In this document: positions 52,207 to 61,567 of the stretch, one piece after another
Numbering within the stretch: the first letter of the stretch is position 1
Layout of the letters: every line of letters starts with the position of its first letter
Assembly (NCBI RefSeq): GCF_023155275.1
Contig: NZ_JALMUV010000008.1
Coordinates: 1 to 64,000, forward strand
Reading direction: 5' to 3'
From: Streptomyces rhizoryzae
Lineage (GTDB): Bacteria > Actinomycetota > Actinomycetes > Streptomycetales > Streptomycetaceae
DNA length: 64,000 nt
Translations under genes and position numbers: made by a program
Notes under the pieces: model-generated
Told to the model about the DNA's origin: nothing
The model's database searches: none
Seen by the model: only the letters and a program-made list of their open reading frames with translations

Positions 52207-53487
52207 ATGTCAGGGCCCCACCCGTCCTCCCCGGCCGACCTCATCGACGCCGAGGAGGACCTGATCCCGGCCCCGCCGGTCGCCGCCGCCCGGCGCCGGC
52301 TGCGGGCCCACCCCGCCCTCCTCCTCACCGGCATCGTCCTCGCCGCGGTGAACATGCGGGCGGCCCTCGCCGGCGTCTCGCCGCTGCTCAACGAGATGGC
52401 CCACCACTTCCACCTCGCCGCCACCGCAAGCAGCCTGGTGACCACCATCCCGCTCGTCTTCATGGGCCTCGGCTCGCTCATCGCGCCGCGACTGGCGCGC
52501 CGCTGGGGCACCGAGGCGGCGCTGTGCGGCGCCCTGATCGCGCTCTGCGGCGGCATCGTGCTGCGGATCGCGCCGCCGGTCGGCGCGCTGTTCGCCGGCT
52601 GCGCGGTGGTGGGCGGGTCCATAGCCCTGCTCAACGTGCTGATGCCCGGCCTGATCAAGCGGGACTTCCCGGACCGGGCGGCGGCGATGACCGCGCTGTA
52701 CTCGACCGCGATGATCCTGGGCGCCACCGTCTCGGCCGCCTCCGCCGTGCCCCTGGAGAACGCACTGGGCAGCTGGCAGGGCTCCCTGGTCTCCTGGGCG
52801 CTGCTGGCCGCCGTCGCCGCCCTGGTCTGGCTCCCCCAGGCGGTGATCGCCCGCCGGGGCACCCGCCACGGCGCGGCCGCGGCCGCCCCCGCCCACACCG
52901 CCGCGCACGGCCCCCGGCTGAGCCGCTCCCCGCTCGCCTGGCAGGTCACCCTCTTCATGGGCTCCCAGTCGCTGATCGCCTACGTGATCATCGCCTGGAT
53001 GCCGACGATCTTCACCGACCACGGCATGGGCAAGAGCGAGGCCGGGCTGGTCTTCGCCTTCAGCACCCTGGTGCAGATGGTGGGCTCGTTCGTCGTGCCG
53101 ACGCTCGCCGGCCGGATGCGCCGCCAGCGGCTGCTGGGCGTGGCGGTCTCCGCCCTGATGGCCTGCGGCGTCACCGGGCTGCTGGTCGCGCCGGTGGCCG
53201 GGGCCTGGCTGTGGGCCGCGATCCTCGGGGTCGGCCAGGGCGGTGCCCTCGGGCTGGCGCTGACGATGATGGTGCTGCGGTCCGGCGACGCCCACACCGC
53301 CGCCCGGCTCTCCGGGATGTCCCAGACCGGTGGCTACCTCCTCGCCGCCGTCGGCCCGCTGGCCCTCGGCGCCGTCCACCAGGCCACCGCCGGCTGGACC
53401 GTCCCGCTCGTCCTCCTGCTCGCCGTCTGCGCCGCCCTGGCCCTCCTCGCCCTGGGCGCGGGCCGCAACCGCCGCATCGGAGACTGA
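52207..53487 (+). CDS. CynX/NimT-type MFS transporter
   Basis: 426 residues with 12 predicted membrane segments. VNMRAALAGVSPLLNEMAHHF and LFMGSQSLIAYVIIAWMPTI are typical of the cyanate/2-nitroimidazole transporter group of the major facilitator superfamily. ATG at 52207 (MSGPHPSSP) is taken. The N-terminal 35 residues are cytoplasmic. It follows a FadR-type regulator and is likely controlled by it. The transported substrate is unknown. Confidence 0.9.
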   Translation: MSGPHPSSPADLIDAEEDLIPAPPVAAARRRLRAHPALLLTGIVLAAVNMRAALAGVSPLLNEMAHHFHLAATASSLVTTIPLVFMGLGSLIAPRLARRWGTEAALCGALIALCGGIVLRIAPPVGALFAGCAVVGGSIALLNVLMPGLIKRDFPDRAAAMTALYSTAMILGATVSAASAVPLENALGSWQGSLVSWALLAAVAALVWLPQAVIARRGTRHGAAAAAPAHTAAHGPRLSRSPLAWQVTLFMGSQSLIAYVIIAWMPTIFTDHGMGKSEAGLVFAFSTLVQMVGSFVVPTLAGRMRRQRLLGVAVSALMACGVTGLLVAPVAGAWLWAAILGVGQGGALGLALTMMVLRSGDAHTAARLSGMSQTGGYLLAAVGPLALGAVHQATAGWTVPLVLLLAVCAALALLALGAGRNRRIGD

Positions 53488-53953
53488 GCAACCACCCCGG
53501 CCGGCCCGCCGGAGCACCTGCCGACAGACGTCCGTCGCCGGCCGCCCGCCGGCCGGCGGGCCGGGAGCCCGACGGAGCCGGACCGGGCGGCCAGGGGCCG
53601 GACCGGGCGGCCAGGGGCCGTCCGCCGACGCCTGGCGACGAGCGGCCAGCGGCCAGCAGCAAGCAGCAAGAAACGGTTGCTGGTCCCCCGGGACGGGAGC
53701 CCGGCCCCACCGGGATCGTCACCGTCCCGGGCCACCCCCTCTCCCCCCGCCCCAACGGCCCAGCCGCCCCCTACCAATGGCCCAAGCCCCAAGGCGGCGG
53801 CCGCTCGGGGCCGCTCCGGGGCGCGCCGCGGTCGGGGAGCGCCGCTACGGGGCCCGCCGGGTGCACCGCCGCCCGCGCCACCGGCCATGATCAGGCGGGG
53901 CCCGGCGTGCCGGGAGGGCGCCGGGTCACAGACTGCTGGCCTACGGTGCCCCC
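53488..53953. other. Intergenic region with a 20-bp direct repeat
   Basis: GACCGGGCGGCCAGGGGCCG is present twice without a gap (53581-53600 and 53601-53620). Shorter CGGCCAG and CAGCAAG repeats follow to about 53675. Open frames on both strands have no convincing start. The promoter of the MltG-like gene is probably in the final 60 bases (CTGGCCTACGGTGCC region). Confidence 0.55.
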
Positions 53954-54772
53954 ATGAGCGATGTGCAGCACACCGGCCACCGCCCCGGCCCGCGGGTCCC
54001 CCGCGCGGGCCTGTTCCTCCTGGTCGCCGTCCTGGGTGTCGTCGTCCTCCTCGCCGTGCTGCTCGTACCGCGGCTGCTGAGCGAGCGGGCGTACGGGCAG
54101 CTCTCGGTGCCCGAGGGCCGGCGTGCCGCCCAGATCTACGCGGACGCCGACCGGACCCTGCACGTACCGGCGGGGACCACCGCCGAGGCCGCCCGCACCG
54201 CGCACCTCGACCTGCCCGCCGAGGCGAAGGGCAACCCGGAGGGCTACCTCTTCCCGGCCACCTATCCGCTCCGCAAGGACACCACCCCGGCCTCGCTCCT
54301 GACCTACATGGTCAAGACCGGCCGCCAGCGGCTCGCCGCCGACGGCATCACCGACTACCGCACCGTGGTGATCGCCAGCATCGTGCAGGCCGAGGCGGAC
54401 CGGCCGGCCGACATGGGCAAGGTCGCCCGGGTCATCGACAACCGGCTCGCCCGGAACATGCCGCTCCAGATGGACTCGACCATCAACTACGCCCTCGGCC
54501 GCAGCACGCTCCGCACCACCCACGCCGACACCCGCACCGACAGCCCCTACAACACCTACCGGTTCGAGGGGCTGCCGCCGACCCCGATCGACAACCCCGG
54601 GGCCCAGGCGCTGAAGGCGGCGGCCGCACCGACGCCGGGCAACTGGCTGTACTTCGTCACCGTCAAACCGGGCGACACCCGCTTCACCGCCGACTACCAG
54701 GAGCAGCTGCGCAACGTGCGGGAGTTCAACGGCGCGCAGGAGAACCGCGCCGCCGCCGGCCCCACCGGCTGA
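53954..54772 (+). CDS. MltG/YceG-like endolytic transglycosylase, short form
   Basis: 272 residues. One N-terminal membrane helix (LFLLVAVLGVVVLLAVLLV, about 20-40) anchors an extracytoplasmic YceG domain. Family blocks are all present: NPEGYLFPATYPL, VVIASIVQAEAD with the catalytic-region Glu, LQMDSTINYALG and SPYNTYRFEGLPPTPIDNPG. It cuts nascent peptidoglycan strands. It is much shorter than the main Streptomyces MltG, lacking the long cytoplasmic part, so it is probably a paralogue. It is convergent with the ABC permease. Confidence 0.9.
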   Translation: MSDVQHTGHRPGPRVPRAGLFLLVAVLGVVVLLAVLLVPRLLSERAYGQLSVPEGRRAAQIYADADRTLHVPAGTTAEAARTAHLDLPAEAKGNPEGYLFPATYPLRKDTTPASLLTYMVKTGRQRLAADGITDYRTVVIASIVQAEADRPADMGKVARVIDNRLARNMPLQMDSTINYALGRSTLRTTHADTRTDSPYNTYRFEGLPPTPIDNPGAQALKAAAAPTPGNWLYFVTVKPGDTRFTADYQEQLRNVREFNGAQENRAAAGPTG

Positions 54773-54797
54773 CCGCGGCCGCGCGGCATCCGCCGTC

Positions 54798-55574
54798 CTA
54801 CTCCTCGCCCGCCAGCGTGAGCGCCTTCAGCCGGCGCGCCGCGTACCAGGTCGCCACCGTGGTGACGGCCACCAGCAGGCAGACCGCGAGCGGCAGCTGC
54901 ACCGCGGAGTTCAGGGCCCCCTCGGAACCGACCTTCTCGCCCACCGCCAGCGCCCACTGCTGGACGCTCAGGGTCCGCGCCCCGGGGACGACGTTCCCCA
55001 CGAACGCCTCCCAGACCAGGGCGTAGACCAGGCCGAAGACGACGGCGTGCCGGGTGAGGGTGCCGAGCAGCAGGAAGAGCGCGCTGTAGGCGACCGAGGC
55101 GACGGCCGCCGCCACCGCGTACGCCACGGCTATCTGCTGGCTGTTGCCGTTGAGGACGAAGCCGGCCACCAGGACCGGTATCGCCGAGAAGACGGCGGTC
55201 ACCCCGATCGCGACCAGCAGCTTGGTGAAGATGATCGTCGAGCGGCGGACCGGCTTGGCCAGGAGGTAGACCACCGAGCCGTCGTCGATCTCCGGACCGA
55301 TCGCGCCCGTCCCCGCGATCACACCGATCAGCGGGACCATCGTGCCCAGCGCGAAGCCGCGCAGGATGCCGTCGGCCGTGCCGTCGTCCGCACCGGTCAG
55401 CGCCCGGACGATCACCGCGATGGCGACCAGGAGGGCGGGCAGCGCGACGAGGATCAGCGCGCGGCGCCGGCCGAGCAGCGCCCGGTAGGTGAGCCGGGCG
55501 ACGGTCGGGTGGAAGAGCGCGGCCTTGGGCGCGGCGGCGGGCGCCGGCGGGGCCACGGGTGAGGTCGTGGACAT
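54798..55574 (-). CDS. ABC-2 type transporter permease
   Basis: 258 residues with six hydrophobic segments (IAVIVRALTG region, GTMVPLIGVIAGTGAIG, FSAIPVLVAGFVLNG, SVAYSALFLLLGTL and others), typical of ABC-2 permeases. EIDDGSVVYLLAKPVRRSTI is the conserved cytoplasmic block. It lies 25 bases after the ATPase gene and completes the second of two tandem exporters. Confidence 0.9.
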   Translation of the reverse strand: MSTTSPVAPPAPAAAPKAALFHPTVARLTYRALLGRRRALILVALPALLVAIAVIVRALTGADDGTADGILRGFALGTMVPLIGVIAGTGAIGPEIDDGSVVYLLAKPVRRSTIIFTKLLVAIGVTAVFSAIPVLVAGFVLNGNSQQIAVAYAVAAAVASVAYSALFLLLGTLTRHAVVFGLVYALVWEAFVGNVVPGARTLSVQQWALAVGEKVGSEGALNSAVQLPLAVCLLVAVTTVATWYAARRLKALTLAGEE

Positions 55575-55599
55575 ACTGCCTCAGGGCTCCTTTCTGGCC

Positions 55600-56511
55600 T
55601 CAGGCCGCTACGAGGTAGGAGAAGACGGATTCCAGCGACTCGTCCGAGGGCGAGACGGTCAGCAGGCGGATGCCGTGGTCGCGGGCGACCCGCGGCAGGA
55701 GTTCGGTGAACCGCCCGAAATCGACGGCCTGGACGTGCAGCGCGCCCTCGGTGACGTCCACCTCGATACCGGACGTCGAGGGGTCGGCTATCAGCGCCCC
55801 GGCCAGCGCCCGGTCGTTGTCGGACCGGACCAGATAGCGGTGCGGGCGGTCGGTCATCAGCCGGCGGATCTTGCGGAAGTCACCGGAGGCCGCGTGCCGG
55901 CCGGCCACCACCACTTCGATGTGCGAGGCCAGTTGCTCGACCTCTTCGAGGATGTGCGAGGAGAACAGGACCGTGCGGCCCTCGTCCCCCATCTGCCGCA
56001 GCAGCTCCATCAGCTGCATCCGCTGCCGCGGGTCCATGCCGTTGAACGGCTCGTCGAGCAGCAGCACCGAGGGGTCGTGGACCAGTGCGGAGGCCATCTT
56101 CACCCGCTGCCGCATGCCCTTGCTGTACGTCGAGATCTTGCGGTCCTGGGCGTACTCCATCTCGACCGTCGCCAGCGCCCGGGCCGCCGCGGCCCGCCCG
56201 AGACCGTGCAACTCGGCGTTGGCCTGGACGAATTCGCGGCCGGTGAGGAAGTCGTACATCGCCTCGCGCTCCGGGACGATGCCGATGTGGCGGTAGCTGG
56301 CGGCATTGCGCCAGATCGTCGTCCCGTCGAGGGTGACGGTGCCGTTGGAGGGGGCGAGGAAGCCGCCCATCATGTTGATCAGGGTGGACTTCCCGGCACC
56401 GTTCGGGCCGAGCAGGCCGGTGACGCCGGGGGCGATGGTCATGGTGACGTCGTTGACGGCGACGACATTGCCGAACCAGCGCGAGACGTGGTCGATGTGA
56501 AGAGTGCTCAT
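55600..56511 (-). CDS. ABC transporter ATP-binding protein
   Basis: 303 residues. Walker A GPNGAGKST, signature YSKGMRQRVKMA, Walker B VLLLDEPFNGMDP and the His switch in LFSSHILEE are all present, so the ATPase is complete. The DrrA-like C-terminal extension is found in ABC-2 exporters. The ATG follows the first exporter permease by 103 bases. It energises the permease encoded at 54798-55574. Confidence 0.93.
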   Translation of the reverse strand: MSTLHIDHVSRWFGNVVAVNDVTMTIAPGVTGLLGPNGAGKSTLINMMGGFLAPSNGTVTLDGTTIWRNAASYRHIGIVPEREAMYDFLTGREFVQANAELHGLGRAAAARALATVEMEYAQDRKISTYSKGMRQRVKMASALVHDPSVLLLDEPFNGMDPRQRMQLMELLRQMGDEGRTVLFSSHILEEVEQLASHIEVVVAGRHAASGDFRKIRRLMTDRPHRYLVRSDNDRALAGALIADPSTSGIEVDVTEGALHVQAVDFGRFTELLPRVARDHGIRLLTVSPSDESLESVFSYLVAA

Positions 56512-56614
56512 GGGCGCGGCCCACTCCTTGAGCGGTGGTGGTCGGGCGACGGCGACGGGAGGGAGCGGTACGAAGCGCTCCCGGCCGGGGTGGTGGTGGA
56601 CGACGGGCGGGCGG

Positions 56615-57508
56615 TCACATTCCGGCCTTCCGGTAGCGGCGCATCAGCAGGCCGTAGCAGCCGGCGATGACGAGCAGCGCGACGAGGAGGTAGACCGCCC
56701 CCTCGGCGGCCGACGGCGTCAGGCCGTTGGGGAACGAGCTGGTGCCGCCCAGGAACGTGGACTGCACTCCGTCGACGAGGGTGATCGGCGAGAACAACCC
56801 CAGCCAGCCGACGGCGGCTTCGCTGCCCTGGAGCGTGGCTATGCCCTGGATCGCGCTGACCGCGCCGTACGGGATGGTGAGGGCGGCGATCACCGCGGCG
56901 ACCCCGAAGCCGCGGCGCGGCGTGAGCGCCGAGACGAGCAGTCCTATCCCTGCGAAGAGCAAGGAGAGCAGGGCGGCGCAGAGCAGCCCCTGCCCGAAAC
57001 CCTTGGTCTGCTTGAGGAAGTCCAGCTTCCCCAGCAGCGCCCCGACATAGAGGATCACCAGGGGCACGGCGGTCAGGATGAACAGCGCGCTGGCCATCGC
57101 CGCGAACTTCGCCAGGACGTAGTCGACCCGCTCGATCGGCCGCGAGAAGTACAGCGGCGTGGTCTTGAAGCGCAGGTCGCGGGAGACCGACTGCGGTGCC
57201 TGGGCGGCCAGATAGAGGCCGATGACCGCCTGGAGGTAGATGGGGTAGCGGGCGTAGCCGATGGGGAGGCTGCCGGCCTTGGTGAACAGCGTCACCGCGA
57301 CCAGGATCCCGGCGGGCAGGCACATCACCGCGAAGAGCAGCATCGGCAGTACCTTGCTCTTCGCCGACCGCCCCAGGCCGTACGCACCGCGCAGGCTCTG
57401 CGAGAACAGCGACCGCCGGGCGTAGGCGCGGCCCAGCCGGGGGCCGTCGTAGTGGCGGTAGCCGATGTTGTGGATGGATGCGCCGGCCGGCGTGGTTTCG
57501 GTGCTCAT
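56615..57508 (-). CDS. ABC-2 type transporter permease
   Basis: 297 residues with about six membrane helices and the intracellular block VSRDLRFKTTPLYFSRPIERVDYV. It begins with a 50-residue cytoplasmic part. It overlaps the preceding ATPase gene by ATGA, so the two form a coupled exporter. The sequence is related to the other permease in the operon and suggests duplication of a gene pair. Confidence 0.9.
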   Translation of the reverse strand: MSTETTPAGASIHNIGYRHYDGPRLGRAYARRSLFSQSLRGAYGLGRSAKSKVLPMLLFAVMCLPAGILVAVTLFTKAGSLPIGYARYPIYLQAVIGLYLAAQAPQSVSRDLRFKTTPLYFSRPIERVDYVLAKFAAMASALFILTAVPLVILYVGALLGKLDFLKQTKGFGQGLLCAALLSLLFAGIGLLVSALTPRRGFGVAAVIAALTIPYGAVSAIQGIATLQGSEAAVGWLGLFSPITLVDGVQSTFLGGTSSFPNGLTPSAAEGAVYLLVALLVIAGCYGLLMRRYRKAGM

Positions 57509-58566
57509 CGTGCGTTCCCTCCGCCCACGGTGGTGGGGTGACCGGTGTCCTGCCCCGCTGTCGCGCCCTGCCCCGCCGGCGCCGGACCGGCCTGGTCCGC
57601 ACCGCCCGCACCGGCGCGCGCGTCGGCGTCGCGGAACACCTCGGCGATCTGGTGCCGCCGCTGCTCCATCCGCACCAGGCCGAGGCCCAGCCCGGCGACG
57701 GTGTCGCGCACCAGGTCGTAGGTCTCGTCGCCGGCCGCCTCGACGAAGAGGACGTGGCCGGGCGAGGTGGCCCCCCGGTCTCCGGGGGCACCGGTGGAGA
57801 CCACGGCGCCGGCCGCCGTCAGGGCCTCGCGCAGCGCGCCCGTACCGTCCGGGTGGCTGTCGGTGTCGGTGACCTCCACCGCCAGCGAGGTGGTGACCTT
57901 GGTGAACTCCTGGGTGGAGGACGAGCGCAGCAGCTTTCCGCCGTCGATGACGACGACGTGGTCGCAGGTGCGCTCCAGCTCCCCCAGGAGGTGGGAGGTG
58001 ACCAGGACGGAGATCCCGAAGTCGGTGTGGACGCGGCGGATCAGGCCGAGCATCTCGTCCCGCCCGACCGGGTCCAGGCCGTTGGTGGGCTCGTCCAGGA
58101 ACACCAGCTGCGGGTCGTGGACCAGCGCCTGGGCCAGCTTCACGCGCTGCTTCATACCGGTGGAGTAGCCGCCGATGGGGCGGTAGCGCTCCTCGTAGAG
58201 GCCGACGTGGCGCAGGGTGTCGGCGGTGCGCTCCCGGGCGGCGGTCGGTGGCAGACCGGACATCCGGGCCATGTGCACGACGAACTCGGTGGCCGAGACG
58301 TCCGGCGGCAGGCAGTCGTGCTCGGGCATGTAGCCGACCCGCTCACGGATGGTGCTGCCGTCCTTGGTCACGTCCAGGCCGAGGACGTGCGCGGTCCCTT
58401 CGGTGGCCGGAGCCAGACCGAGAAGGATCTTGATCAGGGTCGACTTGCCGGCGCCGTTGGCACCCACCAGGCCCGTTACGCCGGGGGCGATGCCAAGGGA
58501 CAGCCGGTCCAGCGCGGTCACCCTCGGGTACCGCTTGGTCAGGCTTTCGGTCACGATCAGAGTCAC
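57505..58566 (-). CDS. ABC transporter ATP-binding protein
   Basis: 353 residues from GTG 58566 (VTLIVTESLTKRYPRV). Walker A GANGAGKST, signature YSTGMKQRVKLA, Walker B LVFLDEPTNGLDP and switch VTSHLLGE are intact. The C-terminal 60 residues are Gly/Ala-rich. It is the first gene of the four-gene exporter operon. A TTGACG lies 20-30 bases upstream of the chosen start and may be the -35 element. A longer start at 58605 is less likely. Confidence 0.9.
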   Translation of the reverse strand: MTLIVTESLTKRYPRVTALDRLSLGIAPGVTGLVGANGAGKSTLIKILLGLAPATEGTAHVLGLDVTKDGSTIRERVGYMPEHDCLPPDVSATEFVVHMARMSGLPPTAARERTADTLRHVGLYEERYRPIGGYSTGMKQRVKLAQALVHDPQLVFLDEPTNGLDPVGRDEMLGLIRRVHTDFGISVLVTSHLLGELERTCDHVVVIDGGKLLRSSSTQEFTKVTTSLAVEVTDTDSHPDGTGALREALTAAGAVVSTGAPGDRGATSPGHVLFVEAAGDETYDLVRDTVAGLGLGLVRMEQRRHQIAEVFRDADARAGAGGADQAGPAPAGQGATAGQDTGHPTTVGGGNAR

Positions 58567-58844
58567 GTCTTCGACGGTAGTGGCGCCCGCCACACCCGTC
58601 GTCAACCCCAGCGGTGGTCTTCGCCTACCCCTCCGGTACGAGATGCCCGTAGGGGTTCTCCTGCTTCAGCGGCAGCCGGCTCGGGGTCGGTACTCCGGGC
58701 CGCCGGCTCCGGAGGGCTGTCACGCGTGGCGTGGATCTCGCCGCCCGCCGCCCCCTTGACGCAGCCGCCGCTCATTGTCACATTCATCAGTGGCAAGTTA
58801 CGGGCACGTACCGCGATGAACCGCTTACGGACGGACGGTTGGCG

Positions 58845-59723
58845 ATGGCCTCAGGCACCTCAGCGACCTCAGCAGCGACCGGGCGACGCACCACCGAACT
58901 CAGCGCCGAACTCACAGGCTTCCGGGAGGTCCAGCGGCTCGCCTACGCCTGCGCGGAAGCCGTGGCAGCCCAGCTCAGGCCGGGGGTCACCGAGCGCGCG
59001 GCGGCGCGGATGCAGCGTGAGTGGCTGCGCGAGCGCGGCGTACAGGACTGGTTCCACCTGCCGTTCGCGTGGTTCGGCGACCGCACCGCGTTCGTCGACT
59101 TCCGTGTGCCGCTCCAGTTCTTCCCCACCAACCGCGAGCTGGAGCCGGGGATGCCGTTCATCCTCGACATGGCCCCGGTCCACAACGGCTTCACCGCCGA
59201 CATCGGCTACTCCGGCTGCCTGGGCCTCAACCCCGTACACAACCGGCTCCTCACCGATCTCGAAGCCCACCGCGAACTGATCCTGCGCGAGGTGCGCGAA
59301 CGGCGCCCGCTGCGCGAGATCTACCAGGACGTCGACCGGCTGATGGTGCGGCAGGGCTACGCCAACCGCCACCGCGCCTATCCCTTCGGCGTCATCGCGC
59401 ACAAGGTCGACCGGGTCCGGCAGCGCCGCTGGTCCCCCACCCTCTTCGGCTTCGGCACCCAGTCCCTCAAGGGCCTCGCCTCGGACGCGCTGCACGGCCA
59501 CCGGGAGGGCTGGTCGCCGCTGTGGAGCCCGTACGCCTTCTCCGACCACCCTCCGCAGCCCGGGCTGTGGGCGGTCGAACCGCACCTCGGATTCCGGGGC
59601 ACCGGGGCGAAGTTCGAGGAGATCCTGGTCGTCACGGACTCCAAGGACCCGCAGGAAAGCGCTTTTTGGCTCGACGACGATCTGCCGCATGTGCGGCGCT
59701 GGCAGGAGGAGAAGGCCGCGTGA
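58845..59723 (+). CDS. M24-family metallopeptidase-like protein
   Basis: 292 residues with the pita-bread fold. FILDMAPVHNGFTADIGYS gives two Asp ligands and HLGFRGTGAKFEEILVVTD the Glu ligands. The central region (GVIAHKVDRV) has a His near the expected site. The usual HGxGHG and Glu order is altered (AYPFGVIAHKVD), and a Trp-rich insertion (REGWSPLWSPYAFSDHP) is present. Peptidase activity is likely but specificity is unclear. It overlaps the hydrolase-SDR fusion gene by GTGA. Confidence 0.82.
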   Translation: MASGTSATSAATGRRTTELSAELTGFREVQRLAYACAEAVAAQLRPGVTERAAARMQREWLRERGVQDWFHLPFAWFGDRTAFVDFRVPLQFFPTNRELEPGMPFILDMAPVHNGFTADIGYSGCLGLNPVHNRLLTDLEAHRELILREVRERRPLREIYQDVDRLMVRQGYANRHRAYPFGVIAHKVDRVRQRRWSPTLFGFGTQSLKGLASDALHGHREGWSPLWSPYAFSDHPPQPGLWAVEPHLGFRGTGAKFEEILVVTDSKDPQESAFWLDDDLPHVRRWQEEKAA

Positions 59724-61567
59724 AGACGGGACGTGGACAAGGCGGGCAGCAGGGCCGGGACCCTCACCGGCGCGGGGGTGGGGAGCACGGGCGCCAGGGG
59801 CCCGGCGGGGCACTCGCAACGGCCCGGGAGCGCTGGGTCCGCACCGGCGGCGTCGACCTGTGCGTCGCCGAACTGGGCGATCCGGACCGGCCCACGGTGA
59901 TCCTGGTGCACGGCTACCCCGACAGCAAGGAAGTCTGGTCCGAGGTCGCCCGCGGCCTGGCCGAACGCTTCCACGTGGTGCTCTACGACGTCCGGGGCTG
60001 CGGCCGCTCCACCGCGCCGCGTCCGCTGCGCGGCGGCTTCACGCTGGAGAAACTGACCGACGACTTCCTGGCCGTCGCGGACGCGGTCAGCCCCGACCGC
60101 CCGGTCCACCTCGTGGGCCACGACTGGGGCTCCGTCCAGGGGTGGGAGTTCGCCACCGTGCGGCGCACGGAGGGGCGGATCGCGTCGTTCACCTCGATGT
60201 CCGGGCCGTCCCTCGACCACTTCGGGCACTGGATCAAGAAACGGCTGGCGCGCCCCACCCCCCGGCGGGCCGCCCAGCTGCTCGGCCAGGGCGCCAAGTC
60301 CTGGTACGTCTACCTGCTGCACACCCCCGCGCTCCCCGAGCTGGCCTGGAAGGGCCCGCTCGGCAAGCGCTGGCCCGGCATCCTCCAGCGGGTGGAGAAG
60401 GTGCCCGCCGGCGACTACCCCACCGACTCGCTGCCCACCGACGCGGCCCACGGCGCCTGGCTCTACCGCGACAACATCCGCGCCCGGCTCCGCCGCCCCC
60501 GCACCGACGCCTACGCGCACTGCCCGGTCCAGCTGATCACCCCGACCGGCGACGCGTTCCTCTCCGAGCGGCTGTACGACGACCTCGGCCGGTGGGCGCC
60601 CCAACTGGTCCGCCGCACCCTCCCCGCCCAGCACTGGGTTCCGCGCACCCGCCCCGACCAACTGACTGCCTGGATAGCGGAGTTCGTCACCGCGAAGGAG
60701 GAAGGCGACCCGGCCAAGGGCGTCGGCGCGTCCGGACCGTACGCCGATCGCTTCGGCGGCCAGCTGGTGCTGGTGACCGGCGCGGCCGGCGGCATCGGCC
60801 GGGCCACCGCGTTCGCCTTCGCGGAGGCCGGGGCCCGGATCATCGCCGTGGACCGGGACGCCGAGGGCGCCGCCCGCACCGCCGACCTGGCGCGGCTGAT
60901 CGGGGCCCCGCAGGCATGGGGCGAGGCCGTCGACGTCTCGGACGAGGCGGCGATGGAGAAGCTCGCCGACAAGGTGGACACCGAGTACGGCACCGTGGAC
61001 GTGCTGGTCAACAACGCGGGCATCGGTCTGTCCGGCTCCTTCATGGACACCACCACCGAGGACTGGCAGCGGGTCCTGGACGTCAACCTGTGGGGCGTGA
61101 TCCACGGCTGCCGGATCTTCGGGAAGCGGATGGCGGACCGCGGTCAGGGCGGCCACATCGTCAACACGGCCTCGGCCGCCGCCTACCAGCCGTCCCGGAT
61201 CCTGCCCGCGTACAGCACCTCCAAGGCGGCCGTCCTGATGCTCAGCGAGTGCCTGCGCGCCGAGCTGGCGGGCCAGGGCATCGGCGTCTCCGCCATCTGC
61301 CCGGGGCTCGTCAACACCGGCATCACCGGCACCGCCCGCTTCACCGGTGTCTCCGCCGAGGAGGAGAAGCGCCGCCGGGCCAAGGCCGCGCGGATCTACG
61401 GGCTGCGCAACTACCCGCCGGAGAAGGTCGCCGACGCCATCCTGCGGGCAGTGGTCCGCAACCAGGCGGTGGTCCCCGTCACCCCCGAGGCCCGCGGCGC
61501 CCACCTGCTGTCCCGCTTCACCCCGCGTGCCCTGCGGGCCCTCGCCCGTATCGAGCCCCCGGTGTAA
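59720..61567 (+). CDS. Alpha/beta hydrolase-SDR fusion (EphD-like)
   Basis: 615 residues. The N-terminal hydrolase (about 40-340) has the HGYPD oxyanion block and nucleophile Asp in LVGHDWGSVQGW, which points to the epoxide hydrolase type, with His in PAQHWVPRTRPDQ. The C-terminal SDR (about 350-600) has TGAAGGIG, NNAG and S-x12-Y-x3-K (AYSTSK). The architecture matches mycobacterial EphD. That protein acts on lipids of the cell envelope, but Streptomyces has no mycolic acids, so the substrate must differ. GTG at 59720 overlaps the M24 gene stop. Confidence 0.9.
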   Translation: MKTGRGQGGQQGRDPHRRGGGEHGRQGPGGALATARERWVRTGGVDLCVAELGDPDRPTVILVHGYPDSKEVWSEVARGLAERFHVVLYDVRGCGRSTAPRPLRGGFTLEKLTDDFLAVADAVSPDRPVHLVGHDWGSVQGWEFATVRRTEGRIASFTSMSGPSLDHFGHWIKKRLARPTPRRAAQLLGQGAKSWYVYLLHTPALPELAWKGPLGKRWPGILQRVEKVPAGDYPTDSLPTDAAHGAWLYRDNIRARLRRPRTDAYAHCPVQLITPTGDAFLSERLYDDLGRWAPQLVRRTLPAQHWVPRTRPDQLTAWIAEFVTAKEEGDPAKGVGASGPYADRFGGQLVLVTGAAGGIGRATAFAFAEAGARIIAVDRDAEGAARTADLARLIGAPQAWGEAVDVSDEAAMEKLADKVDTEYGTVDVLVNNAGIGLSGSFMDTTTEDWQRVLDVNLWGVIHGCRIFGKRMADRGQGGHIVNTASAAAYQPSRILPAYSTSKAAVLMLSECLRAELAGQGIGVSAICPGLVNTGITGTARFTGVSAEEEKRRRAKAARIYGLRNYPPEKVADAILRAVVRNQAVVPVTPEARGAHLLSRFTPRALRALARIEPPV

